From Rhodococcus sp. UNC23MFCrub1.1 (GTDB lineage Bacteria > Actinomycetota > Actinomycetes > Mycobacteriales > Mycobacteriaceae), in assembly GCF_000686025.1 (NCBI RefSeq), contig NZ_JMLQ01000001.1, forward strand, positions 372,001-436,000: DNA of 64,000 bases, in the 5' to 3' direction. A model generated the notes under the pieces. It searched no databases and was not told the DNA's origin. It saw only the letters and a list, made by a program, of their open reading frames with translations. A program made the position numbers and the translations under genes. Below, piece after piece: positions 35,354 through 44,412 of this stretch. Numbering within the stretch: the stretch's first letter is position 1; the number at the start of each line of letters is the position of its first letter.

Positions 35354-36025
35354 ATGTCTGCCATCCTCTTCGGCTCCATCAGCACTCTCGCCGACACGTC
35401 CGAGCTCCAGCGACGCGCCTTCAACGAGGCGTTCTCCTCGCACGGGCTCGACTGGAACTGGTCACGCGACGACTACCGGTCCATGCTCGGTTCCAACGGC
35501 GGCGCGAACCGGATCGAGGACTTCGCGGCGTCCGAGGGCGTCGAGGTCGACGCCTCCGCGGTGCACGCGACCAAGTCGGAGATCTTCCGGTCCCTCCTCT
35601 CCTCGGCCGGTGTGAGCCCGCGACCCGGCGTCGTGGACACCATCGCCGCGGCGAAGAAGTCGGGCGCCAAGCTCGGCTTCGTCACGACCACGTCGAAGGA
35701 GAACGTCGACGCCGTGCTCGAGGCGCTGTCCCCCGAGGTCACTCGCGACTCCTTCGACGTCCTCGTCGACGCGGACGACGTCGAGCAGGGCAAGCCCGAC
35801 CCCGCGTCCTACGCCTTCGCCCTCGACAAGCTGGGCGAACAGCCCTCCGCCTGCGTCGCGATCGAGGACAACGCCGGTGGTGTGGCCGCCGCAGCCGCAG
35901 CCGACATCACCTGCGTCGCGTTCCCGAACGAGAACACGGCCGGCAGCGACTTCTCCTCGGCATCGGAGACGGTCGAATCCCTCGACCCCGCTCGCATCGA
36001 ATCTCTGGTGACGGCTCGACAGTGA
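35354..36025 (+). CDS. HAD-fold protein (CbbY-like) lacking the catalytic aspartates
   Basis: 223 aa of the haloacid dehalogenase superfamily. The expected N-terminal motif FDxDGTL is replaced by ILFGSISTL (residues 4-12), so both the nucleophile and the acid/base Asp are gone. The later motifs remain: Thr in [10 protein letters not shown], Lys147 in QGKPDP and acidic Glu171/Asp172 in [11 protein letters not shown]1 cap (about 15-80) is present. ATG 35354 follows GGAAGGA. It is the first gene of the mycosporine-like amino acid operon, 103 bp before the cyclase. Normal phosphatase activity is unlikely; binding of a sugar phosphate or a partner role is possible. Confidence 0.8.
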   Translation: MSAILFGSISTLADTSELQRRAFNEAFSSHGLDWNWSRDDYRSMLGSNGGANRIEDFAASEGVEVDASAVHATKSEIFRSLLSSAGVSPRPGVVDTIAAAKKSGAKLGFVTTTSKENVDAVLEALSPEVTRDSFDVLVDADDVEQGKPDPASYAFALDKLGEQPSACVAIEDNAGGVAAAAAADITCVAFPNENTAGSDFSSASETVESLDPARIESLVTARQ

Positions 36026-36128
36026 CCTTCACCGGTCGACTCCACACCCTGTCGAGTCACATCCACGCCAACCCCGGTTCACCCGTCGAGCGCGATGCTC
36101 GCGAACCGTTTTCCTCGGGAGAGAAGTA

Positions 36129-37370
36129 GTGAGCAACCTCCAGGCACGTGTCACCGCAGACGATCGCACCTTCCACGTCGAGGGATACGAGAAGATCGAG
36201 TACGACCTCGTGTACGTCGACGGCGTCTTCGACACCGCGAACACCGAGCTCGCGGACAGCTACCGGCCGTACGGCCGCTGCCTGATGGTGGTGGACGACA
36301 GCGTCCTCGCGCTGTACGGCGACGCGATCCACACCTATTTCCGCCATCACGACATCGCGCTGACCATCGTCCCGGTGCAGATCCGCGAGACGGCGAAGTC
36401 GATCGAGACCTTCGAGCGGATCGTGGGCGAGTTCGATCGCTTCGGCCTGGTGCGCACCGAGCCCGTCCTGGTCGTCGGCGGCGGACTCACGACGGACGTC
36501 GCCGGCTTCGCGTGCGCCAGCTACCGCCGGAACACGCCGTACATCCGCATCCCCACGACGCTGATCGGTCTCATCGACGCCAGCGTCAGCATCAAGGTCG
36601 CCGTCAACTACGGCAAGCACAAGAACCGTCTGGGCGCGTACCACGCCTCGCAGAAGGTGTTGCTGGACTTCAGTTTCCTGGGCACCCTGCCGGAGGACCA
36701 GGTCCGCAACGGCATGGCGGAACTCATCAAGATCTCCGTCGTGGGCAATCTCGAGATCTTCGAGATGCTCGAGAAGCACGGCCCGGAGCTGCTCGCGACG
36801 CGTTTCGGTCACCTCGACGGCACCGCGGAACTGCGCGAGATCGCCGACCGCCTCACCTACAAGGCCATCGCGACCATGCTGGACCTGGAAGCGCCCAACC
36901 TCCACGAGATCGACCTCGATCGCGTGATCGCTTTCGGCCACACCTGGAGTCCGACGCTCGAGCTCACCCCGCCCGCGCCGTTCTTCCACGGACACGCCAT
37001 CAACATCGACATGGCGCTGTCCACCACCCTCGCGGAGCAGCGCGGCCACATCACGGCCGACGACCGCGACCGCGTGCTCGGCGTCATGAGCGGGATCGGG
37101 CTCGCGCTCGACAGCTCGTACCTGACGGCCGACCTGCTCGCCGAGGCCACGTCGTCCATCCTCAAGACCCGAGACGGGATTCTCCGCGCGGCGGTGCCGG
37201 CGCCCATCGGGTCCTGCGAATTCCTGAACGACGTGACCGTCGACGAGCTGTCGGACACGCTCACCTTGCACAAGAAGATCTGCCTCGAGCACGACCGCGA
37301 CGGCGACGGCGTGGACATGTTCACCGCGCCGCAACCGGAGGTCGCGGTCGGTTCGTCCCACGATGAGTGA
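36129..37370 (+). CDS. mysA: Sugar-phosphate cyclase, MysA/DDGS type
   Basis: 413 aa of the dehydroquinate-synthase-like fold. Cofactor and metal segments seen: [51 protein letters not shown] and [12 protein letters not shown] (metal His). Demethyl-4-deoxygadusol synthase turns sedoheptulose 7-phosphate into the core of mycosporine-like amino acids; 2-epi-5-epi-valiolone synthase is the close alternative. The following O-methyltransferase, ATP-grasp and ligase genes favour the first. The start is GTG 36129 with GGGAGAGAAG upstream. Confidence 0.85.
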   Translation: MSNLQARVTADDRTFHVEGYEKIEYDLVYVDGVFDTANTELADSYRPYGRCLMVVDDSVLALYGDAIHTYFRHHDIALTIVPVQIRETAKSIETFERIVGEFDRFGLVRTEPVLVVGGGLTTDVAGFACASYRRNTPYIRIPTTLIGLIDASVSIKVAVNYGKHKNRLGAYHASQKVLLDFSFLGTLPEDQVRNGMAELIKISVVGNLEIFEMLEKHGPELLATRFGHLDGTAELREIADRLTYKAIATMLDLEAPNLHEIDLDRVIAFGHTWSPTLELTPPAPFFHGHAINIDMALSTTLAEQRGHITADDRDRVLGVMSGIGLALDSSYLTADLLAEATSSILKTRDGILRAAVPAPIGSCEFLNDVTVDELSDTLTLHKKICLEHDRDGDGVDMFTAPQPEVAVGSSHDE

Positions 37371-38157
37371 TGCACGGCCGGTCACACCGACCACCATCGC
37401 CGCGGCCGAGCTGACGGAGCTGTGCCGGGACCTCGACGACCTCGGGGTCCCGGCAGCCGTTCTCGGCCGCGCTCGGCGTGCGCGTGACGTGATCGCGGGC
37501 CTCGACCCGTACCTGGACGAGTGCACCACCCCGGAATCACCCGCTCTCGCGGATCTGGCCGCACGCACCCGATCCGCGGAATGGTCCGGCAGCGCGCTCG
37601 AGCAGGAGATGCTGTCCGGCCACGTCGAGGGACGTTTCCTCGACTTCCTCGTGCGGATGACCCGCGCCACGTCGGTCCTCGAGATCGGCATGTTCACGGG
37701 GTACTCGGCTCTCGCCATGGCCGAGGCACTTCCACCCGGCGGAAGCATCGTCGCCTGTGAACTGGACGAACCAGTCGCGGCGTTCGCCCGACAGTGCTTC
37801 GACGCGTCGCCGGCAGGTGACGCGATCGAGATTCTCGTCGGTCCTGCGGCGGAGTCCCTCACCCGTCTCGCCGACGAGGGACGCCGGTTCGACCTGGTGT
37901 TCATCGACGCCGACAAGGCCGGGTACCTCGGATACCTGACGTCGCTTCTCGACTCCGAGCTGCTGACGCCGGACGCCGTGGTCGCCGTCGACAACACACT
38001 CCTGCAGGCCGAGCCGTACCTCGGTACGGCCATGTCGGACAACGGTTCCGCCATCGCGGAGTTCAATCGCGCCGTGGCGGCGGACTCCCGCGTCGAGCAG
38101 GTCCTGGTCCCGCTGCGGGACGGACTGACGCTCATCCGTCGATCGAGCGCGTCGTGA
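37363..38157 (+). CDS. mysB: O-methyltransferase, MysB type
   Basis: 264-aa class I SAM methyltransferase of the caffeoyl-CoA-OMT-like group. Motif I is [35 protein letters not shown] and [15 protein letters not shown] (metal/SAM acidic residues) follow. In MAA synthesis it methylates demethyl-4-deoxygadusol to 4-deoxygadusol. ATG 37363 overlaps the mysA stop by eight bases, indicating translational coupling. Confidence 0.85.
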   Translation: MSDARPVTPTTIAAAELTELCRDLDDLGVPAAVLGRARRARDVIAGLDPYLDECTTPESPALADLAARTRSAEWSGSALEQEMLSGHVEGRFLDFLVRMTRATSVLEIGMFTGYSALAMAEALPPGGSIVACELDEPVAAFARQCFDASPAGDAIEILVGPAAESLTRLADEGRRFDLVFIDADKAGYLGYLTSLLDSELLTPDAVVAVDNTLLQAEPYLGTAMSDNGSAIAEFNRAVAADSRVEQVLVPLRDGLTLIRRSSAS

Positions 38158-39446
38158 CGAGCGTCGGCCGGTCCGTGGCGGTCCTCGCCGGCTCGCTCGT
38201 CACCGCTCCGCTCGACCTCGTGCCCGTCCTGGCGGCGCTAGCCCGACCGCGCACGGCACCCGGTTCGCCTGCCGCACGGCGTAGGACGGTCGTGATCAAC
38301 GGCGGCAAGATGACCAAGGCGCTGCAACTCGCGAGATCGTTCCACGGCGCCGGCCACCGGGTGGTACTGGTCGAATCGGCCAAGTACCGGTACACCGCGC
38401 ATCGGTTCTCCCGAGCGGTGGACGTGTTCCACACCGTCCCCGAGGCGTCGGAACCCGGATATGCGCGCGCGATCGCCGACATCGTGCTGAGCGAGAGAGC
38501 GGACGTGTTCGTGCCGGTGTCGAGTCCGGCGTCCAGCGTGCCGGACGCCGAGGTCGGTCGTCTGCTCGACGGGCGGTGCGACGTCGTCCACGTCGACTCG
38601 GCCACCGTGCGCATGCTCGACGACAAGGTGCAGTTCTCGAAGGTCGCGGAGTCGCTCGGTCTGCGCGTGCCGGAATCACACCTCGTCACCGACCGTCGGC
38701 AGGTCGAGGACTTCGACTTCCCCGACGGCCGTACCTACATCCTCAAGCGCATCGCGTACAACCCGGTGGGTCGTATGGACCTCACGCCGTTGACGGGACG
38801 GGACCGCGCGGCGAATGCCGCGTTCGTCTCCGGGCTCGACATCTCGGACGAGGATCCGTGGATCATGCAGGAGTTCGTCACCGGTCAGGAGTACTGCACC
38901 CACTCGACTGTCCGCAACGGGCGCGTGCAGGTGTACGGGTGCTGCGAGTCGTCGGCGTTCCAGATCAACTACGCCATGGTGGACAAGCCCGAGATCCGGT
39001 CGTGGGTGGAGCATTTCGTCGGCGAGCTCGGGCTCACGGGCCAGGTGTCCTTCGACTTCATCGAGGCGGCGGACGGCCACGCCTACGCCATCGAGTGCAA
39101 TCCGCGAACGCATTCGGCCATCACCATGTTCCACGATCACCCGGACGTGGCGGCTGCGTACCTCGACGACGGGCACCCCGTCATCACGCCGCTCCCGTCC
39201 GCCCGGCCGACCTACTGGATCTACCACGAGATCTGGCGGCTGCTCACCCAGCCTGGCCGCCTCGCCCGCGCACGCACCATCGCCACCGGGAAGGACGCGG
39301 TGTTCACGCGGTGGGATCCGTTGCCCTACTTCATGCTTCACCACCTTCACATGCCGTCGCTGATCTGGGCGAACCTTCGCGCCGGTCGCTCGTGGAGCCG
39401 CATCGACTTCAACATCGGCAAACTCGTGGAGGCCGGCGGTGACTGA
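38154..39446 (+). CDS. mysC: ATP-grasp ligase, MysC type
   Basis: 430 aa. An N-terminal membrane-like helix is followed by VVINGGKMTKALQLARSFH and HRFSRAVDVFHTVPE, which are characteristic of MysC; the ATP-grasp part includes YILKRIAYNPVGRMDL, WIMQEFVTGQEYCTHS and AIECNPRTHSAITMF (metal Glu/Asn). MysC joins glycine to 4-deoxygadusol, giving mycosporine-glycine. GTG 38154 overlaps the mysB stop by four bases. Confidence 0.88.
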   Translation: MTSVGRSVAVLAGSLVTAPLDLVPVLAALARPRTAPGSPAARRRTVVINGGKMTKALQLARSFHGAGHRVVLVESAKYRYTAHRFSRAVDVFHTVPEASEPGYARAIADIVLSERADVFVPVSSPASSVPDAEVGRLLDGRCDVVHVDSATVRMLDDKVQFSKVAESLGLRVPESHLVTDRRQVEDFDFPDGRTYILKRIAYNPVGRMDLTPLTGRDRAANAAFVSGLDISDEDPWIMQEFVTGQEYCTHSTVRNGRVQVYGCCESSAFQINYAMVDKPEIRSWVEHFVGELGLTGQVSFDFIEAADGHAYAIECNPRTHSAITMFHDHPDVAAAYLDDGHPVITPLPSARPTYWIYHEIWRLLTQPGRLARARTIATGKDAVFTRWDPLPYFMLHHLHMPSLIWANLRAGRSWSRIDFNIGKLVEAGGD

Positions 39447-40524
39447 CGACACGGCTTTCGTCCACCCGACCGCACGGGTGACCGTGCTGCACCTCGCGGG
39501 GTCCGCCGAGGACGAGTTCCACTCGGACCTGTCGCGGGTGTACGCCTCGGACGCGCTGTCCGCGCTCGCCGATCCCGCACGGTACGAGTTCCACGTCGCA
39601 CTGGTCTCGCCCGACCGCACGTGGCGCTTCCCGGTCGATCTCACCGACGACGCGGTGGCGGGGGCTCCGCCTCTGTCGCTCGCGGACGCGCTGCGTCACA
39701 TCGAGGCTCTGGGTGTCGACGTCGTCGTGCCGCAGATGTTCTGCCTGCCCGGCATGACGTCCTACCGGGCGCTGGTCGACGTCGTGGGTCTCGCTCTGCT
39801 GGGCAACACCGCCGACGTGATGGCACTCGCGGCGGACAAGGCGCTGACCCGAGCGGTGGTCGCTGCGGCGGGCGTTCCGGTGCCGGAGGGCCACGTCGTC
39901 GTCGTGCCCCCGGACGCACCACGGTCAGGCGCGCGGTCGCCCGTCCCGTTACCGGTGGTCGTCAAGCCGGTGGACTCCGACAACTCGGTGGGGGTGTCGC
40001 TCGCGCGCACTCCTGACGAGTACACCGACGCGCTCGCGGACGCTGCGCGGTTCTCCCGCCGGGTGCTGGTGGAGCGCTACGTCGAGTTGGGACGTGAGGT
40101 GCGCTGCGGCATCGTCGTGGTGGACGGTGAACCGGTGTGCCTGCCGCTCGAGGAGTACGCCGTGGACGCGGACGATCGTCCGATCCGCACACGCGAGGAC
40201 AAGTTGTCCCGCGACGAGGACGGGGCGCTGTACCTGGTGGCCAAGAACGCCACGAAGGCGTGGATCGTCCCCGAGGACGATCCGATCACCGAGCGGATCC
40301 ACGCGGTGGCCCTCGAGTGCCACCGAGCGCTGGGGTGTCGGCACTACAGCCTCTTCGACTTCCGGGTGGACCCCGACGGTCGACCGTGGTTTCTCGAGGC
40401 AGGCCTGTACTGCTCCTACGCGCGGGGCAGCGTGGTCGCGGTGATGGCTGCGGCCGCGGGAATCAGTCTCGAGGACCTGTTCGCCGCAGGACTGCGCGAA
40501 CTCTCGATCGAAGGAGCACGATGA
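39439..40524 (+). CDS. mysD: D-Ala-D-Ala-ligase-like enzyme, MysD type
   Basis: 361-aa ATP-grasp protein. Seen: VVVPQMFCLPGMTSYRALVD, VVVKPVDSDNSVGVSLAR (glycine-rich ATP loop), RVLVERYVELGREVRCGIV and the metal-binding end FLEAGLYCSYARGSVV. MysD condenses mycosporine-glycine with a second amino acid to give a disubstituted imino MAA (for example shinorine with serine or porphyra-334 with threonine). The Asn normally found in the LEVNT segment of D-Ala ligases is replaced in LEAGLYC. GTG 39439 overlaps mysC by eight bases with a GGAGG Shine-Dalgarno. Confidence 0.85.
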   Translation: MTDDTAFVHPTARVTVLHLAGSAEDEFHSDLSRVYASDALSALADPARYEFHVALVSPDRTWRFPVDLTDDAVAGAPPLSLADALRHIEALGVDVVVPQMFCLPGMTSYRALVDVVGLALLGNTADVMALAADKALTRAVVAAAGVPVPEGHVVVVPPDAPRSGARSPVPLPVVVKPVDSDNSVGVSLARTPDEYTDALADAARFSRRVLVERYVELGREVRCGIVVVDGEPVCLPLEEYAVDADDRPIRTREDKLSRDEDGALYLVAKNATKAWIVPEDDPITERIHAVALECHRALGCRHYSLFDFRVDPDGRPWFLEAGLYCSYARGSVVAVMAAAAGISLEDLFAAGLRELSIEGAR

Positions 40525-41303
40525 TGCGACACACCACCCTCGAACCCGTCGGCGCACACGTCGAGGACGTCCGGGTGGAGGACCTCGACGCGGCGGGAAT
40601 CGACGAGACACGCCGCCTCGCAGCAGATCACGGCGTCGTCGTCTTCCGGGGGCAGTCGCTCGACGACGACCGTTTCACCGAGTTCCTCCGTGCGTTCGGC
40701 GACCTCGTGTTCACCGAGGGCGAGACACCGGTCCCCGGACACCCGGATCTCAACGTCATCAGCAATGTCGGCCGGACGACGACGCCGCGCTCCACCTTCC
40801 ACGTGGACACGAGCTATGTGGCACACCCACCGGCGTACACCTCGCTCCGTGCGGTCACCGTGCCGTCGGAGGGAGGACAGACCGTCTTCAGCAACCAGTA
40901 CCGCGCGTGGGACACACTGCCCGACGACCTTCGCGACGAGCTCGTCGACCGCACGCTCACGCACGTCGTGACCGGTCTCGATCTCGCCGACGATGCCGAG
41001 TCGTCCGCAGTGCATCCGCTCGTGACGACCCATCCGATCAGCGGACGGCGCTCGCTCTACCTGTCGACTCCCGCGCGATGCGCGTCGATCAGCGGAATGT
41101 CGCCCGACGAGACCGCCGAGACCGTCCGGTTCCTCTACGACCACTCCACCGCCGAGGACAACGTGCACCGGCACACGTGGCAGCCGGGCGACGTCGTCCT
41201 GTGGGACAACCGGTGCGTCATGCACCGGGCCGACCACAGCGGAGTGGTGGGCGACCGGGTGATGCACCGCGGGATGGCAACCGACGGTCGCGCTCGCTCC
41301 TGA
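40521..41303 (+). CDS. TauD/TfdA-type Fe(II)/2-oxoglutarate dioxygenase in the MAA operon
   Basis: 260 aa. The iron triad is His94 and Asp96 (STFHVDTSY) with His235 (CVMHRADHSG), spaced as in TauD, and a 2-oxoglutarate-binding Arg follows (RVMHRGM). ATG 40521 overlaps the mysD stop (ATGA) and AAGGAG lies just upstream, so it is part of the operon. Cyanobacterial MysH, which turns imino-MAAs into palythines, is also a Fe/2OG enzyme but of the phytanoyl-CoA hydroxylase type. This one is from a different subfamily and may be a functional analogue or a new tailoring step. Confidence 0.82.
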   Translation: MMRHTTLEPVGAHVEDVRVEDLDAAGIDETRRLAADHGVVVFRGQSLDDDRFTEFLRAFGDLVFTEGETPVPGHPDLNVISNVGRTTTPRSTFHVDTSYVAHPPAYTSLRAVTVPSEGGQTVFSNQYRAWDTLPDDLRDELVDRTLTHVVTGLDLADDAESSAVHPLVTTHPISGRRSLYLSTPARCASISGMSPDETAETVRFLYDHSTAEDNVHRHTWQPGDVVLWDNRCVMHRADHSGVVGDRVMHRGMATDGRARS

Positions 41304-41312
41304 GGCCGATCG

Positions 41313-42221
41313 TCAGCGCGCCAGGACAGCGGCCCCTCGCCGCACCACCATGTCGCGGAAGGCGAGGGCCTGCGCCGGCAGGGTGCGTGCGGGCCACACC
41401 ACGCCGATGCGCCGCCGCGCCGCGGGGTCGTTCACCGCGATGTCGACCGTGGGCAGCGGGCCGACGGGAGTGGTCGTGCGAGGGAGGACGCTGACGCCGA
41501 GGCCCGCCCCGACCAGCCCGCGCACGGTGTGGATGTCCTGCCCCTCGAAGGCGATGGTCGGGGCCATTCCCGCAGCGGCCCACAGTGTCTCGCAGAGAGA
41601 ACGCATGCCGTACCCGTGTTCCATCGCCACGTACGGGTCGTCCGCCGTCTCCACGAGGTCCACCGATCGGCGGCCCGCCAGTCGGTGATCGGACGGGACG
41701 ACCAACACGAGCCTCTCGTCGTACAGCCCGAAGGACGTGTCGGTGCCGTGTTCGGTGCCGAGCGCCACGAATGCGAGGTCCGCGCTCCCGTCCTCCAGTC
41801 TGTCGAGGCACCGGGCCCGCGCGCCCTGGTCGAGGGTGAACGTGACGGCGGGATGATCGGCGAGGAAGCGCTTGATGAGCAGCGGGAGCACGCCCTCGCC
41901 CACCGTGTTCTGGAAGCTGACCGAGATGCGGCCACGAGTCCGGGCGTCCTGCTCGGTCATGGCGTCGAGCCCGGCCTCGAGTTCGCGGACCGCCCGGTCG
42001 AGGAAGGGCATCAGTGCACGTCCCGCAGGCGTGAGGGCGATGCCCCGACCACGACGCTCGACGACCGCCACTCCCAACGCGGCCGAGGCGCGGGCGAGCT
42101 GCCGGCTCACCGTCGGCTGTGGGAGGCCGAGCACGTGCGCCGCCTCGGTGATGTGTTCGGTCTCCGCCACGGCGAGCAGTGTCGGGATCAGAGGCAGGAG
42201 TGCCTCGGCTTCCTCACGCAT
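41313..42221 (-). CDS. LysR-family transcriptional regulator
   Basis: 302 aa. The N-terminal helix-turn-helix is EHITEAAHVLGLPQPTVSRQLARASAALGVAVVERRGRG; the C-terminal part is a periplasmic-binding-like effector domain. It is divergent from the MFS gene at 42307 with 85 bp between, the standard LysR arrangement, and converges on the MAA operon end (10 bp away). Confidence 0.9.
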   Translation of the reverse strand: MREEAEALLPLIPTLLAVAETEHITEAAHVLGLPQPTVSRQLARASAALGVAVVERRGRGIALTPAGRALMPFLDRAVRELEAGLDAMTEQDARTRGRISVSFQNTVGEGVLPLLIKRFLADHPAVTFTLDQGARARCLDRLEDGSADLAFVALGTEHGTDTSFGLYDERLVLVVPSDHRLAGRRSVDLVETADDPYVAMEHGYGMRSLCETLWAAAGMAPTIAFEGQDIHTVRGLVGAGLGVSVLPRTTTPVGPLPTVDIAVNDPAARRRIGVVWPARTLPAQALAFRDMVVRRGAAVLAR

Positions 42222-42247
42222 GAATCGAACGATACGTCACGATCATG

Positions 42248-42270
42248 ATTGTGCGAGATGCAATGCATTG
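42248..42270. promoter_or_regulatory. LysR-type binding region
   Basis: ATTG-N9-CAAT (42248-42264) overlaps a perfect palindrome CAATGCATTG (42261-42270) in the LysR/MFS divergent promoter. Both the T-N11-A spacing and the position fit a LysR site. Confidence 0.5.
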
Positions 42271-42306
42271 GACGAATAGGTCGCGTCCGGCCTACCGTCG
42301 GATCCC

Positions 42307-43533
42307 GTGACCATCGACGAGGCGACCGACACCGACTGGGACGGACACACCCGCGGGTCCCGCGAGTACCGCAGGCTCGTCGCCGGGCTGCTTCTCGCCG
42401 GTGTCGCCACTTTCGCCCAGCTGTACTCCGTCCAGGGCATCCTCCCGCTCATCGCCTCGAACCTCGCGATCACGCCGTCGCAATCCTCGCTCGCGGTGGG
42501 CTGCGCCACGGTCGGCGTCGCGGTCGCCGTACTGCCGTGGTCCGTGGTGGCCGACCGCGTCGGCCGGGTGCGTGCCATGAGCATCTCGATCGTCACGGCC
42601 ACCGTCCTGGGCCTCGTCGTCCCGCTCTCCACGTCGTTGCCGATGCTGCTGACGGTGCGGTTCGTGGAGGGCGCCGCCCTCGGCGGGCTGCCGGCCATCG
42701 CGATCGCCTACCTCAGCGAGGAGGTGCACCGCCGGAACACCGCGGTGGCCGCGGCCACCTACGTCTCGGGCACCACGCTGGGCGGGCTGCTCGGCCGCAT
42801 CGTCGCCGGACCCGTCGCCGAGTACACGAACTGGCGCATCGGAACACTGACGGTCTCGATCATCGCCGCCGTGGCCGCGATCGCCTTCCTGCGCCTCGCC
42901 CCCGCACCGCGGCGCGCGCTCCCTGCGCGGGACGGCGGCCCGGGGCTGGGGAAACGCGTCACCACACACCTCCGGGACCCCGGCATGCGCGCGCTGTTCG
43001 GGCAGGCGTTCCTGCTCATGGGCGGCTTCGTCACCGTCTACAACTATCTGGGCTTCCGCCTCGAGGCAGCCCCGTTCGGACTCCCCCAGTCGCTGATCAG
43101 CCTCATCTTCATCGCCTATCTCAGCGGAACCGTCTCGTCTCGCGTCGCCGGACAGCTGGCCGGCCGGTTCGGACGCTCCGCGGTGCTCGCCGGGTCGACG
43201 GGCGTCATGATCGCCGGGGTCGCCCTGACGATCGCGCACTCGCTGATCGTCGTACTCCTCGGCCTGGTGGTGTTCACGATGGGATTCTTCGCCGCGCACG
43301 CCATCGCGTCCGGATGGACCGGGCATCGCGCGACGGACGGTCGCGCTCAGGCGGCGTCGCTCTACAACCTCTTCTACTACGGCGGTTCGAGCATCGTCGG
43401 CTGGACGGGCGGCGTCGTGTATCAGGCCTACGGCTGGTCGGCCATGGCCGCGTTCGTCATCGCACTGGCCGTCGTCGCCGCTCTGTGGGCACTGGTCCTG
43501 CGGTCGCCCGGCGCCGAGGCTCAGTCGGCGTAG
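42307..43533 (+). CDS. MFS transporter, YnfM-like
   Basis: 408 aa, 12 hydrophobic segments. Motif A is VADRVGRVR; EGAALGGLPAIAIAYLSEE resembles the inner-membrane transport protein YnfM group. The start is GTG 42307. It is most likely controlled by the divergent LysR protein. The substrate is unknown. Its 3' end overlaps the convergent SDR gene by 13 bp. Confidence 0.85.
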   Translation: MTIDEATDTDWDGHTRGSREYRRLVAGLLLAGVATFAQLYSVQGILPLIASNLAITPSQSSLAVGCATVGVAVAVLPWSVVADRVGRVRAMSISIVTATVLGLVVPLSTSLPMLLTVRFVEGAALGGLPAIAIAYLSEEVHRRNTAVAAATYVSGTTLGGLLGRIVAGPVAEYTNWRIGTLTVSIIAAVAAIAFLRLAPAPRRALPARDGGPGLGKRVTTHLRDPGMRALFGQAFLLMGGFVTVYNYLGFRLEAAPFGLPQSLISLIFIAYLSGTVSSRVAGQLAGRFGRSAVLAGSTGVMIAGVALTIAHSLIVVLLGLVVFTMGFFAAHAIASGWTGHRATDGRAQAASLYNLFYYGGSSIVGWTGGVVYQAYGWSAMAAFVIALAVVAALWALVLRSPGAEAQSA

Positions 43534-44351
43534 TCGCCGGGGTCCAGGATGTCGTTCATGTCGCGACGGACGAGCCGGACCATGAGCGGGAGCGGCAGGA
43601 ACCGGGCCCCGAAGGCGACCTGGCGCGACCGGTGTCCGGTGACGATGCGCATCCGTCCGAACTCGACGTCCCGCACCACGCGCTCGGCCACCGCCTCGGG
43701 CGAGGTGGCGTAGTACTTCGCTGCGAACTGCTGGGATCCCTCGGCCCGCGAGATGTTGGTCGCCACGCCGCCCGGATGGACCAGGTGGACCGAGACGGTG
43801 GACCCGGCGAGTTCGGTCGCGAGGGCCTCGGTGAATCCCCGCACCGCGAACTTGCTGGCGCAGTAGTCGGTGTGGTTCGGCGTCCCCTGCAGTCCGAAGA
43901 TGGAGGACACGTTCACCAGCGCAGCCGCCGGCCGCGACATCAGCTGCGGCAGGAAGGCGCGCGTCCCGTGCACCACCCCACCGAGATTGACCGCCATCAC
44001 CCGGTCGTAGGACGCGTCGTCGAGATGCCAGGCGGGCCGGAAACCGCCCTCGATGCCGGCGTTGTTGACGACGACGGTCGCCGGGCCCACCTCCCGGGCG
44101 ACGCGGGCGGCGAAGGCCGCGACGGCGTCGCGATCGGCCACGTCGTACACCTCGGTGAGCACCGTGCCGCCAGAGGGCAGGCTCGTCACCGTCTCCGCGA
44201 GGGCGTTGCCGTCGATGTCGCCGAGCGCGAGGACCGCCCCGCGTGCGGCGTAGGCCGCCGCGTACGCGCGGCCCATGCCGGATCCGGCTCCGGTGATCAC
44301 CACCACCTTGCCTGCGAGGTCCGCCAACGGTCTCCGTCGTCCCACCATCAT
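43521..44351 (-). CDS. Short-chain dehydrogenase/reductase
   Basis: 276 aa. The cofactor motif is VITGAGSGMGRAYA (TGxxxGxG), then VNNAGIEGG, the catalytic Ser in NVSSIFGL and YCASK (Tyr/Lys). The start could be ATG 44351, the adjacent ATG 44348, or a TTG 24 bp further in (44327) that has a GGAG. No Shine-Dalgarno precedes the ATGs because an operator-like repeat abuts them (44353-44371), so a leaderless message is possible. The shared operator links it to the OYE/BVMO/SDR locus at 29.8 kb. Confidence 0.85.
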   Translation of the reverse strand: MMVGRRRPLADLAGKVVVITGAGSGMGRAYAAAYAARGAVLALGDIDGNALAETVTSLPSGGTVLTEVYDVADRDAVAAFAARVAREVGPATVVVNNAGIEGGFRPAWHLDDASYDRVMAVNLGGVVHGTRAFLPQLMSRPAAALVNVSSIFGLQGTPNHTDYCASKFAVRGFTEALATELAGSTVSVHLVHPGGVATNISRAEGSQQFAAKYYATSPEAVAERVVRDVEFGRMRIVTGHRSRQVAFGARFLPLPLMVRLVRRDMNDILDPGDYAD

Positions 44352-44352
44352 C

Positions 44353-44371
44353 TGATGATAGACGTCATCAC
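44353..44371. promoter_or_regulatory. Second copy of the TGATGATAG...TCATCAC operator
   Basis: TGATGATAGACGTCATCAC is identical at 17 of 19 positions to 29844-29862. It lies directly against the SDR start codon and 42 bp before the divergent pirin gene, so it could control both. Confidence 0.7.
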
Positions 44372-44412
44372 ATCGCGTCGCAGTGTCGATGTGCCCGGGT
44401 ACTGTGCGTGTC

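Noticed and set aside
36129-37370. 2-epi-5-epi-valiolone synthase as the cyclase identity
   Set aside because: Not excluded by motifs I can read, but the following MysB, MysC and MysD homologues make the MAA role far more likely.
36057-38135. 692-codon open frame antisense to the MAA genes
   Set aside because: It mirrors the third-codon GC bias of mysA/mysB, is Arg/Asp/Val-rich without domains, and the sense strand has clear enzymes.
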